A stretch of 59,056 nucleotides of DNA from an uncultured Bacilli bacterium. GTDB taxonomy: Bacteria > Bacillota_I > Bacilli_A > RF39 > UBA660. This document shows positions 19,029-28,056 of this stretch, in pieces. The notes beneath the pieces are model-generated. The model had not been told where the DNA came from and searched no databases. It was given only the letters and a program-made list of their open reading frames with translations. The position numbers and the translations under genes are program-made. Every line of letters begins with the position of its first letter. Positions within the stretch are counted from its first letter, which is position 1. The stretch covers positions 1 to 59,056 of the forward strand of contig CANQWY010000004.1 in the NCBI GenBank assembly GCA_947627675.1, in the 5' to 3' direction.

Positions 19029-19289
19029 TTAATTAAGAAAATAAAGTTAATGTTTATTACAATTGCTATAAGTAAGATATTAAATTAATCTATGTATTTT
19101 TTCTATATTTTTAGTCTAATATTTAATGATAAAATTATACTAGAAAAAATAAGTAAAATTATTATATTTATCTGTTTTTTATAATTTTTTTGCCATAATA
19201 GTTATAGATATTTAAAATTTTTTCGACAAATTTCCAGTATATTTTTATTTATATAATCCAAACTTATAAATGGAAAGGAGAAAAAATAT

Positions 19290-20045
19290 ATGATTAAAAA
19301 TTATAAGAAATATTTTTTTGTATTGTTATTAACATTAGTAATGATTCCGGTTTTAAATGTAAATGCATCCTCAACTGTTACAGTTCATGATCAAACAGAG
19401 TTAAAAGAAGCTTTAAAAAATACAAATGTTGGTACTATCATATTAGCAAACGACATTGAAACAACAGAAAAAATAAATATTACTCGAGAAGTTACAATTG
19501 ATGGAAATTCTCATACAATGAAGTATGTTGGAACCTTTGATTCTAGAGGGAGCAAAGATAATACAATATGGGCCGGTATTTATATTCTACAAGTTTATAA
19601 AACATCAGCAACTATTAAAAATATTAAATTAACTGGAGGAAATGCTGGTTTACTTATTAATGGTTCTACTGTTAAATTAGAAGGTACTATCGATGTTTCT
19701 AACAATGGTTTTGGTGGAATAGAGCTTTCTCAAGGAAAAGGAGTTAATATAGTTTCTCATTTAAAATTAGATAATAATACCAAAATTATTAATACAACAG
19801 AAACAGCAAATAAACCAACGCTTTGGGTTCCTGCTGATTCTTTAAGTGCTATTCTAGAGATAAGTGGTATTCAAAAATCAATTAGTCCTGGAGATGAACT
19901 TACTTTACAAGAAGCTATGAATTTATTTATAACAGTAGAGAATCCTGAAACAAATGATTCAATTATATTATTTTTATTTCTTAGTATGATAGGAATATTT
20001 ACTTTTGGATATGCTATTCGTAAATTAATAATTACTGAGATATAA
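19290..20045 (+). CDS. Secreted surface protein with NPETN sortase-B signal
   Basis: 251 residues: signal peptide 1-26 ending VNASS, then a right-handed beta-helix-like domain (TIILANDIETTEKINITREV, VTIDGNSHTMKY, ATIKNIKLTGGNAGLLINGS). The C-terminal sorting signal is NPETN (about residue 218), a hydrophobic stretch and an R-K tail. NPxTN is the class B sortase motif, and a class B sortase is encoded convergently 11 bases beyond. I infer that this protein is its substrate and is anchored to the wall. Start ATG follows GGAAAGGAG. Function of the beta-helix is unknown. Confidence 0.8.
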   Translation: MIKNYKKYFFVLLLTLVMIPVLNVNASSTVTVHDQTELKEALKNTNVGTIILANDIETTEKINITREVTIDGNSHTMKYVGTFDSRGSKDNTIWAGIYILQVYKTSATIKNIKLTGGNAGLLINGSTVKLEGTIDVSNNGFGGIELSQGKGVNIVSHLKLDNNTKIINTTETANKPTLWVPADSLSAILEISGIQKSISPGDELTLQEAMNLFITVENPETNDSIILFLFLSMIGIFTFGYAIRKLIITEI

Positions 20046-20077
20046 AAAGGAAATTATTATTTTATAATTTCTTTTTT
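20043..20077. terminator. Bidirectional terminator
   Basis: AAAGGAAATTAT and ATAATTTCTTTTT form a stem between the convergent surface-protein and sortase genes. It overlaps the last codons of the sortase gene. Confidence 0.65.
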
Positions 20078-20866
20078 TATTAGTTTTGCATGTACTACTA
20101 GACGTTTACCATAATTGTTTTTACAAGTCGAAAGAGTTAAAATTTTATCGTTACTATCAACTATAGTTTTAAAATCAAATATACTTCTATTTTTTATAGT
20201 ATTTAAAAAAACTTCATATTCTTTTATACTATTAAAATGTGTTGTTATATAATAGTTTTCTTTAAAAATATAATAGATGCTAAATATTTGAAAAATCATA
20301 TTATTTTCTTTTGTTGATAATTTTATAATATGATTATCGATATTTTGATACCAATTATCTTCTAATGTGAATCTAAGACTGCCAAACATAGTATCATCAA
20401 TTCTGCCATGTCCATAAATAATAGTGTTTTTATTTAATGAATTTAAATTATTTCTAAAATCAGAAAATATCCAGCCTGCTTTATTATAAGTATTATCATA
20501 TGAATGAGTTAGATAATACTCATTATTATTTGTCTGAACAACTGGGTAATCAACATTAGTGCCATTAACTTTAATCCAGGCAACAGTATTTTTGTTTTGT
20601 TTTTCTAAGTTATTAAAATCAATTTGTAAAAAAGATTCGTTTATATGTTTCCAATAATAATCATCCTTATTTTTAGGTGGGTTAATTAGCACATTTTCTT
20701 CTTTTGATACTTTTTCTGAAACCTCTTTTCTTAATAATTTTTCTAAACCTCTTACTTTTTCTTTATCATTTATCCAAGAGTTAATATTTAATAGAGAAAT
20801 ATTAACCATAATTATAGATATTATTATAATGACATGATATTTAATTTTATTAAATTTTATTTTCAT
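20057..20866 (-). CDS. srtB: Class B sortase
   Basis: 269 residues: N-terminal membrane anchor (about 10-30), then the sortase barrel with VAWIKVNGTNVDYPVVQ, the catalytic histidine in NTIIYGHGR (about 146), the cysteine in LTLSTCKNN (about 242) and an arginine in KRLVVHAK. The spacing and the WI-V-G--V-YPV pattern are class B. It joins NPxTN-bearing proteins to the wall, and the neighbour at 19,290 carries NPETN. Start ATG after TAGGAGAA. Confidence 0.92.
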   Translation of the reverse strand: MKIKFNKIKYHVIIIISIIMVNISLLNINSWINDKEKVRGLEKLLRKEVSEKVSKEENVLINPPKNKDDYYWKHINESFLQIDFNNLEKQNKNTVAWIKVNGTNVDYPVVQTNNNEYYLTHSYDNTYNKAGWIFSDFRNNLNSLNKNTIIYGHGRIDDTMFGSLRFTLEDNWYQNIDNHIIKLSTKENNMIFQIFSIYYIFKENYYITTHFNSIKEYEVFLNTIKNRSIFDFKTIVDSNDKILTLSTCKNNYGKRLVVHAKLIKKEIIK

Positions 20867-20978
20867 TTTTTCTCCTAATATTTCTTCATTTACTAGTATG
20901 TAAAAAAAAAGTTATTTTATCCTTTTCTAGTGTGTTTACTGAAAATAGTTTAGTAGTTTTAAGGTGGTGATTTTTATT

Positions 20979-21399
20979 ATGTTAAGGTATTTAAAATTGT
21001 ATTTAGAAAAATCAAGATCATCATATAGTTATAATAATTTTTTGCTAGATGATATTAATAATAGAACCTTTTACGGTTTTATTGATAAGAAACTTGTTAT
21101 ATCTGATAATAACAGATTTTATATACTACAAAAAAATTATCAATTTACAAAAATGCTTTTATCACTTACAAAAAAATATAGACAAGTTATATAGTGATAT
21201 AATTAACTATTTTATTTCATCTTATGTAATTACAATTAAAAATGAAGATTTATCTAATTATTTATCAGAAGAGCAATTTATATTTTATGATAAATTTCTA
21301 GATAATAATAGATATAATACATATGATTTAAAAAATAATATTCTTATTTGTCATGATGGTAATAATGAAGGGTATATATACAAAAAAATTGTTAAATAA
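20979..21399 (+). pseudogene. Hypothetical gene broken by a +1 frameshift at an A7 run
   Basis: From ATG at 20979 (AAGGTGGTG upstream) the frame reads LRYLKLYLEKSRSSYSYNNF and ends early at 21194. The overlapping next frame continues DKLYSDIINYFISSYVITI to 21399. If the seven As at 21170-21176 were six, a single 139-residue protein would result. This is either a disabled gene, a sequencing error or length variation of the run. The product is not recognised; it precedes ydcF by 20 bases and probably shares its transcript. Confidence 0.6.
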
Positions 21400-21419
21400 T
21401 ATTTATAAGGGGAGAAAAA

Positions 21420-22154
21420 ATGGATTTATATAATAAAGAATTTTTAATAAACTTAAAAAATATATGGGATTATATGAATATTAATATGCCAATAGAAAAA
21501 TGTGATTTAATAATTGGATGTGGCTGTATGAATATGCAGATACCTATTAAATGTAGTGAACTTCTAAAAGAAGGATATGGTAAAAAAATACTTTTTACAG
21601 GTGGAAAAGGTAAAATTAGTAAAGATTTTTTAGCTATATCAGAAGCTGATAAATTTAAAGAGATTGCTAAGAAAAATAAAATAGCAGATAGGGATATCTT
21701 AATTGAAAATAAATCTACTAATACAGTTGATAATTTTAAATTTGCTAAAGAAATAATTAAAGAAAATAATTTAAAGGTAGAAAAAATTCTTATAGTTCAT
21801 AATGCATATTGTAAAAGACGTACATTAAATTGTGCAAAAACAGTTTTTCCAGATAAACAATTATTTATAACATCTCCTGATACTACTTTTTCCTCATTTA
21901 TAAAAGTATTAAATAATAATCCTCAAAAAATATATAATACAATTTCTTCAATAGTTGGTGATATACAAAGATTAATAGTTTATCCACAATTTGGCTTTCA
22001 AACTAAAGAAGATGTACCTAAAAATATAATAGAATCTTACAATTATTTAAAGAAAAAAGGATATAATAAATTTATTTTAAATAAAGATGATATAGATAAC
22101 TTAATAAAAGAAAATGGTATAATTGTCAAAGGTGATGTTAATTATTTTAATTGA
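21420..22154 (+). CDS. YdcF family (DUF218) protein
   Basis: 244 residues. The DUF218 signature is visible as CDLIIGCGC (early beta strand), LFTGGKGKIS, ENKSTNTVDNFKFAKEII and IVHNAYCKRRTLNCAKTVF. Members are Rossmann-like proteins; some bind SAM, and related proteins act in vancomycin resistance and envelope processes. The true substrate is unknown. There is no membrane segment, so it is cytoplasmic. Start ATG after AAGGGGAG. Confidence 0.88.
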   Translation: MDLYNKEFLINLKNIWDYMNINMPIEKCDLIIGCGCMNMQIPIKCSELLKEGYGKKILFTGGKGKISKDFLAISEADKFKEIAKKNKIADRDILIENKSTNTVDNFKFAKEIIKENNLKVEKILIVHNAYCKRRTLNCAKTVFPDKQLFITSPDTTFSSFIKVLNNNPQKIYNTISSIVGDIQRLIVYPQFGFQTKEDVPKNIIESYNYLKKKGYNKFILNKDDIDNLIKENGIIVKGDVNYFN

Positions 22155-22218
22155 TTCTAATATTTAATACTTCACATATTTTATTTTTTTTTAGAATATC
22201 TTTTATATAGGTGAAGGT

Positions 22219-22827
22219 ATGGAAGAGATTATTGTTAATGTAATGAATCAATTTGGATATTTTGGAATATTTATTTTAGTTGTTGTAGAAAATATTTTTC
22301 CTCCTATTCCATCAGAATTTATCTTGATTTTTGCAGGGGTGCTTACTACTTATACAAATTTAAATTTTTTTAGTGTAATATTATATGCTACTCTAGGCTC
22401 ATTAGTAGGAGCATATATTTTATATATAATAGGTGCAATTTTAAATAAAAATAGATTAAAAAGATTGGTTAATAGTAAAGTTGGAAAATATTTAAAATTA
22501 AAAGAAGAAGATATAAATAAAGCAGAATGTTTCTTTGCTAAAAGAGGCTGTAATGCTGTTTTATTTTGTAGATTTGTTCCAATTGTTAGAAGCTTAATAT
22601 CTATACCTGCAGGTATTTCAAAAATGCCAATTATAAAATTTACAATATATACATTGATAGGAACAATTATATGGAATTACATATTAGTTTTTATTGGTAG
22701 TGTTGTTGGAAATAATTGGAATGTTGTTGTAACTTTTTTTGGTAATTACTCCTCAATCATTAGAATATTACTTATATCATTAATTATTTATATTTTAATT
22801 AAGCTTTTTTTAAGAAAAAAGAATTGA
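22219..22827 (+). CDS. DedA family membrane protein
   Basis: 202 residues with four to six membrane segments and the SNARE-associated/DedA core: FPPIPSEFILIFAG (residues ~29-42), FFAKRGCNAVLFCRFVPIVRS (about 110-130) and PAGISKMPIIKF. The family are undecaprenyl-phosphate or phospholipid flippases of the cytoplasmic membrane. A GGTGAAG site precedes ATG. The same-strand genes ydcF, this one and the FAD/Rieske gene are spaced 45-65 bases apart and may be co-transcribed. Confidence 0.9.
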   Translation: MEEIIVNVMNQFGYFGIFILVVVENIFPPIPSEFILIFAGVLTTYTNLNFFSVILYATLGSLVGAYILYIIGAILNKNRLKRLVNSKVGKYLKLKEEDINKAECFFAKRGCNAVLFCRFVPIVRSLISIPAGISKMPIIKFTIYTLIGTIIWNYILVFIGSVVGNNWNVVVTFFGNYSSIIRILLISLIIYILIKLFLRKKN

Positions 22828-22871
22828 ATAAATTATTATTAATTATTCATACTAATAATGGGTGATAATTG

Positions 22872-24293
22872 ATGAATAATAGTTCTTTTTGGAATGATAG
22901 TATAAAAAAAGAAAGTTTTAAAGATAAAAAATTAGAAAAAGATGTAGATATTTTAATTATAGGTGGCGGAATGACTGGTATTAATTTAGCATATTTTTTA
23001 AAAGATTACAGAGGAAAAGTCTGCTTAATTGATAAAGGAGAATTTGGATGTGGAATAACTTCTAAGACTACTGCTAAACTTTCTTATTTACAAGAAATTA
23101 TTTATCAAACTTTAGAAAAAAATTTTAATAAAGAAACAGCTCTTAAATATTATAATTCACAGAAAGAATCTATTAATATTATTAAAGATATTATTAAGAA
23201 AAATAAAATATCCTGTGATTTAGAAGAAGTAGCTTCTATTATTTTTACTTTTCAGAACAATAATATTACTAAAATTAATAAAGAAAAAAAACTATTAGAA
23301 GAATTTGGAACTAAAACTATAGATATTTATGGAAATAAAATAAAAAAAGGTATAATTGCTTATGAGAACTATGTTTTTAATCCTCTTAAATATCTGTATG
23401 GATTAATAAATATTATTAAAGAAAAAATTTTACTTTATGAAGATGTACTAGCAACTAATATAACTCTATTTAATAAAGGATATAAAGTTTTAACTGATAA
23501 AGGTATTATAAGAGCAAAAAAAGTTATTGTTGCAAATCATTATCCATTTTTTTTATTACCGACATTTATTCCATTTAAAACTTATATAAAACGAGAATAT
23601 GTTTGTGTAGGAAAAGTTAATAATCATAATAATATAAGTGCAATTAATATTGATAAAGATTTATTTTCCATTAGATTTTATAAAAATTACTTGTTATATG
23701 TTTCTAATAAAAATAGATTGACTGACAATACTAGCTATAGTGATAGTCTTTTGAAAAGTTGTGATGATTTTTTTAAATTATTTGGAGTTAAACCAGAATA
23801 CTCTTATATTAATCAAGATGTTATGAGTAATGATAATTTGCCATTTATTGGGGAAGTAAAAAATAATTTGTATATTGCAACTGCCTATAATGCTTGGGGG
23901 ATGACTAATAGTGTGATTGCTAGTAAAGTTATATATGATTTAATAAATTCAAGAACAAGTACTTATAAATATTTATTTGATCCTAATAGAAATAGTTTTC
24001 CTCTTTTTCTAAAATCATTTGTGGGAAGTTTTCATTATGTTAAAGCTTATGCACAGTCATTGTGGAAAAAAAATACTCCTTCTTATGTAAGAATAAAAAA
24101 TATTTGGTATGGAATTTATGTCGATGATGAAAATAATAAGCATATTGTAAAATTGATTTGTCCTCATATGAAATGTAATTTAGTATTTAATGAGACTGAG
24201 AAAACTTGGGATTGTCCATGTCATGGCTCTAGATTTGATATTGATGGAAATATAATAGAAGGACCTGCTGTTAAAAGTATTACTAAAATATAG
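22872..24293 (+). CDS. FAD-dependent oxidoreductase fused to a Rieske iron-sulfur domain
   Basis: 473 residues. The N-terminal dinucleotide motif is ILIIGGGMTGINLAYFL (about 26-42) followed by TSKTTAKLSY, as in DAO-type oxidases. The C-terminal Rieske domain begins near 415 and has CPHMKC (variant of CxH) and CPCHGSRFDIDGNIIEGPA, supplying two Cys and two His for a 2Fe-2S cluster. Family members are DadA/YhfW-like electron-transfer enzymes of unknown substrate. The ATG at 22872 fits the GGTGAT site better than the TTG one codon before. Sits immediately upstream of coat-type genes. Confidence 0.9.
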   Translation: MNNSSFWNDSIKKESFKDKKLEKDVDILIIGGGMTGINLAYFLKDYRGKVCLIDKGEFGCGITSKTTAKLSYLQEIIYQTLEKNFNKETALKYYNSQKESINIIKDIIKKNKISCDLEEVASIIFTFQNNNITKINKEKKLLEEFGTKTIDIYGNKIKKGIIAYENYVFNPLKYLYGLINIIKEKILLYEDVLATNITLFNKGYKVLTDKGIIRAKKVIVANHYPFFLLPTFIPFKTYIKREYVCVGKVNNHNNISAINIDKDLFSIRFYKNYLLYVSNKNRLTDNTSYSDSLLKSCDDFFKLFGVKPEYSYINQDVMSNDNLPFIGEVKNNLYIATAYNAWGMTNSVIASKVIYDLINSRTSTYKYLFDPNRNSFPLFLKSFVGSFHYVKAYAQSLWKKNTPSYVRIKNIWYGIYVDDENNKHIVKLICPHMKCNLVFNETEKTWDCPCHGSRFDIDGNIIEGPAVKSITKI

Positions 24294-24340
24294 TATAAGT
24301 TTTAGTAGTTATTCCAAACTATTAAAGGGAGGAATAAATA

Positions 24341-24778
24341 ATGGCTGAAAATTTAGAATTAATAATTCATATTAATAAAGATGCTTCAATGGGAGTTTTT
24401 ACTACGAAAACTTTATTAGAAAAATTAAAGAATAAGGATAATAAAATTAAAGGATTAGTTAGTGATATAAAAAATGAATATGAAAGTTTTTATTCTGAAA
24501 GTAGCAAAATATTAGCTGATAATAAAATCAATAAAGAAGAAAATGGAATAGTTAGTAAAATGATGTCATCTACTGCAATATCAAAAGAAGTAAAAGCAGA
24601 TAATAGTGACTCTGCTATAGCAGATATGCTTATTGAAGGTCTTACTATGGGAGTAGTTGAAATTGAAAAGAAAATAAAAGCATATGATGAAAAAGTAGAT
24701 AAAGAATATTTAAAATTAGCTAAAAAATTCATGAAATTTCAAGAAAAAAGGATTGAAGAGTTAAAAAAATATTTATAA
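24341..24778 (+). CDS. Four-helix ferritin-like protein, spore-coat context
   Basis: 145 residues, wholly helical and Lys/Glu-rich, with long amphipathic segments that suit a four-helix bundle like DUF2383 proteins. No metal-ligand set typical of true ferritins is evident. GGGAGG precedes ATG by 8 bases. It lies directly upstream of a small helical gene and a CotF-like gene, so a spore role is inferred from context only. Confidence 0.6.
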   Translation: MAENLELIIHINKDASMGVFTTKTLLEKLKNKDNKIKGLVSDIKNEYESFYSESSKILADNKINKEENGIVSKMMSSTAISKEVKADNSDSAIADMLIEGLTMGVVEIEKKIKAYDEKVDKEYLKLAKKFMKFQEKRIEELKKYL

Positions 24779-24833
24779 ATGAATAATAAAATTAAAATTG
24801 TATCATAATAAAGTTGAAAGGATGGATTTAATT

Positions 24834-25058
24834 ATGGAAAATTATGAACAAGTACCTAGTATAATAACTTGCAAAGATTTAGATTATTTAAGTGATATGT
24901 TTAATTGGAATTATGGAGCTTATAAAAGTGCTGTAAATGGAGAAAATAGTGTAGAGGATAATGAATTAAAAGCAACATTAAAAAAAGCCTCTAATATTTT
25001 TCATGGCAATATGAGCAAAATATTAAATATTTTAAATGATGGAGGTAATAATGAATAA
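24834..25058 (+). CDS. Small protein coupled to a CotF-like gene, 74 aa
   Basis: The ATG at 24834 is chosen because it lies about 9 bases after AAAGGATGG. The protein reads MENYEQVPSIITCKDLDYL and is helical and acidic. Its stop overlaps the start of the CotF-like gene by 8 bases, and the two look like paired partners. Small companion genes beside CotF-like genes are common in spore formers. The family is not firmly recognised. Confidence 0.65.
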   Translation: MENYEQVPSIITCKDLDYLSDMFNWNYGAYKSAVNGENSVEDNELKATLKKASNIFHGNMSKILNILNDGGNNE

Positions 25059-25368
25059 TAATCAAATAAAAAATCCTAAAACAGAGGTTCCTACAGGTGT
25101 AAAATTAAATGATAAAGACTATATGAACTCTTTACTAAGCTGCTTAAAAGAAATGGTTAAAAATTATGCAGTAGTATTAACAGAAGCCAGCAATGAAGAT
25201 CTATATAATAAGTATGAAGAGATGTTTTTGGAATATTCAAAATTGCAAAGAGAAGTATTTGAGGTAATGTTTAGAAAAGGTTGGTATGTTTTAGAAAAAG
25301 CAGAATCAACTAAAATAAATAGTAAATATCAAACTCTAAATCAAGAATTTACTGATTTAAATGGATAA
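25051..25368 (+). CDS. CotF-family spore coat protein
   Basis: 105 residues from ATG at 25051 with GGAGG 5 bases upstream. The core LNDKDYMNSLLSCLKEMVKN followed by ALTEASNE-like VLTEASNEDLY and a long helix (LEYSKLQREVFEVMFRKGWY) is the CotF/ferritin-like coat motif. The family contributes to the spore coat of Bacilli and Clostridia. It overlaps the preceding small gene by 8 bases. Regulation by a mother-cell sigma factor is likely but no clear promoter was identified. Confidence 0.82.
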   Translation: MNNNQIKNPKTEVPTGVKLNDKDYMNSLLSCLKEMVKNYAVVLTEASNEDLYNKYEEMFLEYSKLQREVFEVMFRKGWYVLEKAESTKINSKYQTLNQEFTDLNG

Positions 25369-25381
25369 ATATTAAACAAAA

Positions 25382-25418
25382 TTGGTTATTAGAATATATT
25401 TCTATAACCTTTTTTTTT
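25382..25418 (+). terminator. Terminator of the coat-gene cluster
   Basis: GGTTATTAGAA and TTCTATAACC form a stem followed by TTTTTTTTT. Confidence 0.75.
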
Positions 25419-25628
25419 AATTGATAATAAGTTTCTAAATAAGATATTAAATTTAAAAAGCATAGAGGAAAAAAATTAAAAATATAATAATTAGAAGTAT
25501 TACAATTAAATAATATTTTTGTATTTATAAAAAATAATTTTTCTTTTAATGTTGTGTTATTTTTTTTAAAATGTTATTATTAAATAGCATAATATATAAA
25601 TTTTGGAGTATAAAAGGAGATGGTGGTT

Positions 25629-26465
25629 GTGTCTATTACTATTACCGATATAGTTTCAATAGTAAAGAAAATTATTGATATATCTATAGTATGGTTAGTC
25701 TTTTATGTGGTACTTAAAAATATTAGAAATAATGTTAAACTTTCTTTAATATTTAAAGGAGTTGCATTTGTAATAATTTTAAAATTAGTGAGTGATTTAT
25801 TCGGATTTACAACAATTGGAGTATTACTTGAATATGTTATTATGTATGGGCCATTAGCATTAATTGTTATTTTTCAACCAGAAATTAGAAATATACTAGA
25901 ACAACTTGGAAGAAATCAACTTTTAGGACGTCATAAAATTCTCACTGTTGATGAACGAGAAAAGATGGTTTATCAAATAGTTAATGCGATGGATTATTTG
26001 AGAAAACAAAGAATAGGTGCTCTAATAGTTATTGAAAGAGATATAAGTTTAGGAAATTATATTGACAAAGCTAAAAAATTATATGCAGATTTATCAAGTG
26101 ATTTATTAATATCAATCTTTTTCCCTAATAATCCTTTACATGATGGTGGTGTAATTTTACAAGGAGATAGAATAACTGTTGCTGGTGCTGTTTTTCCTAC
26201 AAGTAGTAGTTCTAAATTAAATACTAAAAGGCTAGGTACTAGACATAGGGCGGCTGTTGGAATTAGTGAAGAAACTGACTGTATTAGTCTAATAGTTTCA
26301 GAAGAAACTGGTAAAATGTCTATTGCTATTAAAGGAGAGCTTTTCTACAATTTATCAATTGATGATATTAGAATGATGTTAATAGATGAATTAAGACCAA
26401 AACAAGATCTTGAAGATGATGAAATAATAGAAAATGAGGAAGATATATATGAAGAAGATAATTAA
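25629..26465 (+). CDS. cdaA: Diadenylate cyclase CdaA
   Basis: Makes the second messenger c-di-AMP from two ATP at the cytoplasmic membrane, controlling potassium and turgor. About 278 residues: two or three N-terminal helices (WLVFYVVLKNI; VIMYGPLALIVIFQPEIR), then the DAC domain. The catalytic motifs are PLHDGGVIL, with glycine where the family has alanine (DGA), and GTRHRAAVGISE (RHR). AAAAGGAG best serves GTG at 25629; an ATG at 25620 is too close to it. It overlaps cdaR by 17 bases; glmM, the usual third gene, is not adjacent. Confidence 0.94.
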   Translation: MSITITDIVSIVKKIIDISIVWLVFYVVLKNIRNNVKLSLIFKGVAFVIILKLVSDLFGFTTIGVLLEYVIMYGPLALIVIFQPEIRNILEQLGRNQLLGRHKILTVDEREKMVYQIVNAMDYLRKQRIGALIVIERDISLGNYIDKAKKLYADLSSDLLISIFFPNNPLHDGGVILQGDRITVAGAVFPTSSSSKLNTKRLGTRHRAAVGISEETDCISLIVSEETGKMSIAIKGELFYNLSIDDIRMMLIDELRPKQDLEDDEIIENEEDIYEEDN

Positions 26466-27804
26466 AATTATAAAAAGATTTTTTCATCGTATTGGATTGT
26501 TTTTCGATAAATGGTTAATTACTCCTATTACTAAATTAATACTTATAATTTTAGGAATATTTCAAAATAGTAGTAAAAATTTAGATAAGATATTTAATAA
26601 AAAATCCACTTTAGTAGTTATCTCATTAATATTAGCGTTTGGGACATTTTTAATTATAGATAATGAATCAAGTGTAATGATTGATCAATATGCTGAGGTA
26701 TTATACAATCAAGAGGTGGATGCAACTTATAATGAGGAGTTATATGTTGTAGAAGGCTTACCTAAAAAAGTAGATGTAACACTTATTGGTCAAAAAAGAC
26801 ATATTTTTTTAGCAAAGCAATCCCCATCTAAAGGAGTTACAGTTGATTTAACAGGATTAAAGCCTGGTAATCATAAAGTAACTTTAAAATATTCTCAAAG
26901 GATAAAATCTCTTGATTATAAGCTAGATCCAAGCCAAGTAACAGTTACAATATATGAGAAAGTCTCTGAGACATTTAGTTTAACAGTTGATGTTTTACAT
27001 AAAGACAAATTAGATTCTAAACTGTATATTAAGAATGTTGAACTTGATAGAAGTGAAGTTATAGTCAAAGGTGCAGCATATAAATTAAAGAAAGTTGCTA
27101 CAGTTAAAGCACTTGTTGATGTAGATGAATTAAGTAATCCTAAAGAAGGAGAATTAACATTAAAGAATGTGGCACTTGTTGCATATGACAATGATGGAAA
27201 AGTAGTTGACGTAGAAATAGTTCCAAAAAGTGTTAATGCTAAGCTTACGATTACATCTCCTAAGAAAAAAGTTCCAATTAAATTGGTTCCAAAGGGAGAG
27301 CTTGCATTTGGTAAAAGTATATCATCACTTACTGCATCAGAAAATGAAGTGACAATTTATGGTGATGAAGATGCTATAAAGTCTATTAATTCTATAGAAG
27401 TACCAGTTGATGTTAAAGGTTTAGATAGCAATAAGACATATACTATTACTTTAGAAAAGCCTACAGGTGTAACTGAGTTTAGTACTAAGAGTATTACAGT
27501 TAAGGTTGAGGTTGAGAATTCGATTACTAAAGAATTTTCTGATATAACAATTGCTACTGAGAACCTAGATAGTAAATATAAAGTACAAGCGTTAACTGAA
27601 GCTGATAGCAAAGTTAGTGTTGTAGTCAGTGGAAGTAGTTCCAATGTAAATAGTCTTGAAGCAAGTAATATTAAAGCTTATATTGATCTTAAAAATTATG
27701 GTGTAGGAGAACATGAAGTGGAAGTTAAGGTAGAAGGAAATGACTTAAAACTTACTTATACACCTAAGACTAAGAAAGTTAGAGTTAAAATAACAGAAAA
27801 TTAA
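26449..27804 (+). CDS. cdaR: CdaA regulatory protein CdaR (YbbR domains)
   Basis: 451 residues beginning within the end of cdaA. One membrane segment (STLVVISLILAFGTFLII, about 45-62) is followed by four YbbR beta domains of about 85 residues outside the membrane. Typical strands are VVEGLPKKVDVTLIGQ, VTVDLTGLKPGNHKVTL and ITITSPKKKVPIKLVPKG-like. The protein regulates CdaA. ATG at 26449 follows GAGGAAG; an in-frame ATG 15 bases earlier lacks a site. Confidence 0.92.
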   Translation: MKKIIKIIKRFFHRIGLFFDKWLITPITKLILIILGIFQNSSKNLDKIFNKKSTLVVISLILAFGTFLIIDNESSVMIDQYAEVLYNQEVDATYNEELYVVEGLPKKVDVTLIGQKRHIFLAKQSPSKGVTVDLTGLKPGNHKVTLKYSQRIKSLDYKLDPSQVTVTIYEKVSETFSLTVDVLHKDKLDSKLYIKNVELDRSEVIVKGAAYKLKKVATVKALVDVDELSNPKEGELTLKNVALVAYDNDGKVVDVEIVPKSVNAKLTITSPKKKVPIKLVPKGELAFGKSISSLTASENEVTIYGDEDAIKSINSIEVPVDVKGLDSNKTYTITLEKPTGVTEFSTKSITVKVEVENSITKEFSDITIATENLDSKYKVQALTEADSKVSVVVSGSSSNVNSLEASNIKAYIDLKNYGVGEHEVEVKVEGNDLKLTYTPKTKKVRVKITEN

Positions 27805-27817
27805 TTATATGTAATCA

Positions 27818-27847
27818 AGGAGTTATCAGCATTTTGATAACTCTTTT
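27818..27847 (+). terminator. Terminator of cdaA-cdaR
   Basis: GAGTTATCA and TGATAACTC form a stem around GCATTT and are followed by TTTT. Confidence 0.75.
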
Positions 27848-27992
27848 AGTTACAGTTTAGACCACCAGACAATTGTAATTATCTAATTCCATGAGTTATA
27901 TACTTGCTAAAATTGTACTTTTATTTTTAATATTATTTACAAAATACATTTATTTAATAAATTTAATTATTTATTTACTTTGATTTTTTTTT

Positions 27993-28009
27993 AGTTTATA
28001 ATTTAAATA
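27993..28009 (+). promoter_or_regulatory. Promoter-like 17-mer shared by both lectin-tailed genes
   Basis: TTTATAATTTAAATATA occurs here and identically at 49,850-49,866, upstream of the two related surface-protein genes only as far as I can see. It contains TATAAT, preceded by T-rich sequence. It may be a shared -10 region. Confidence 0.45.
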
Positions 28010-28056
28010 TAGTATTGGATAATATTTAAGATAAAAGAAAAAGGTGATTTTTCAAT

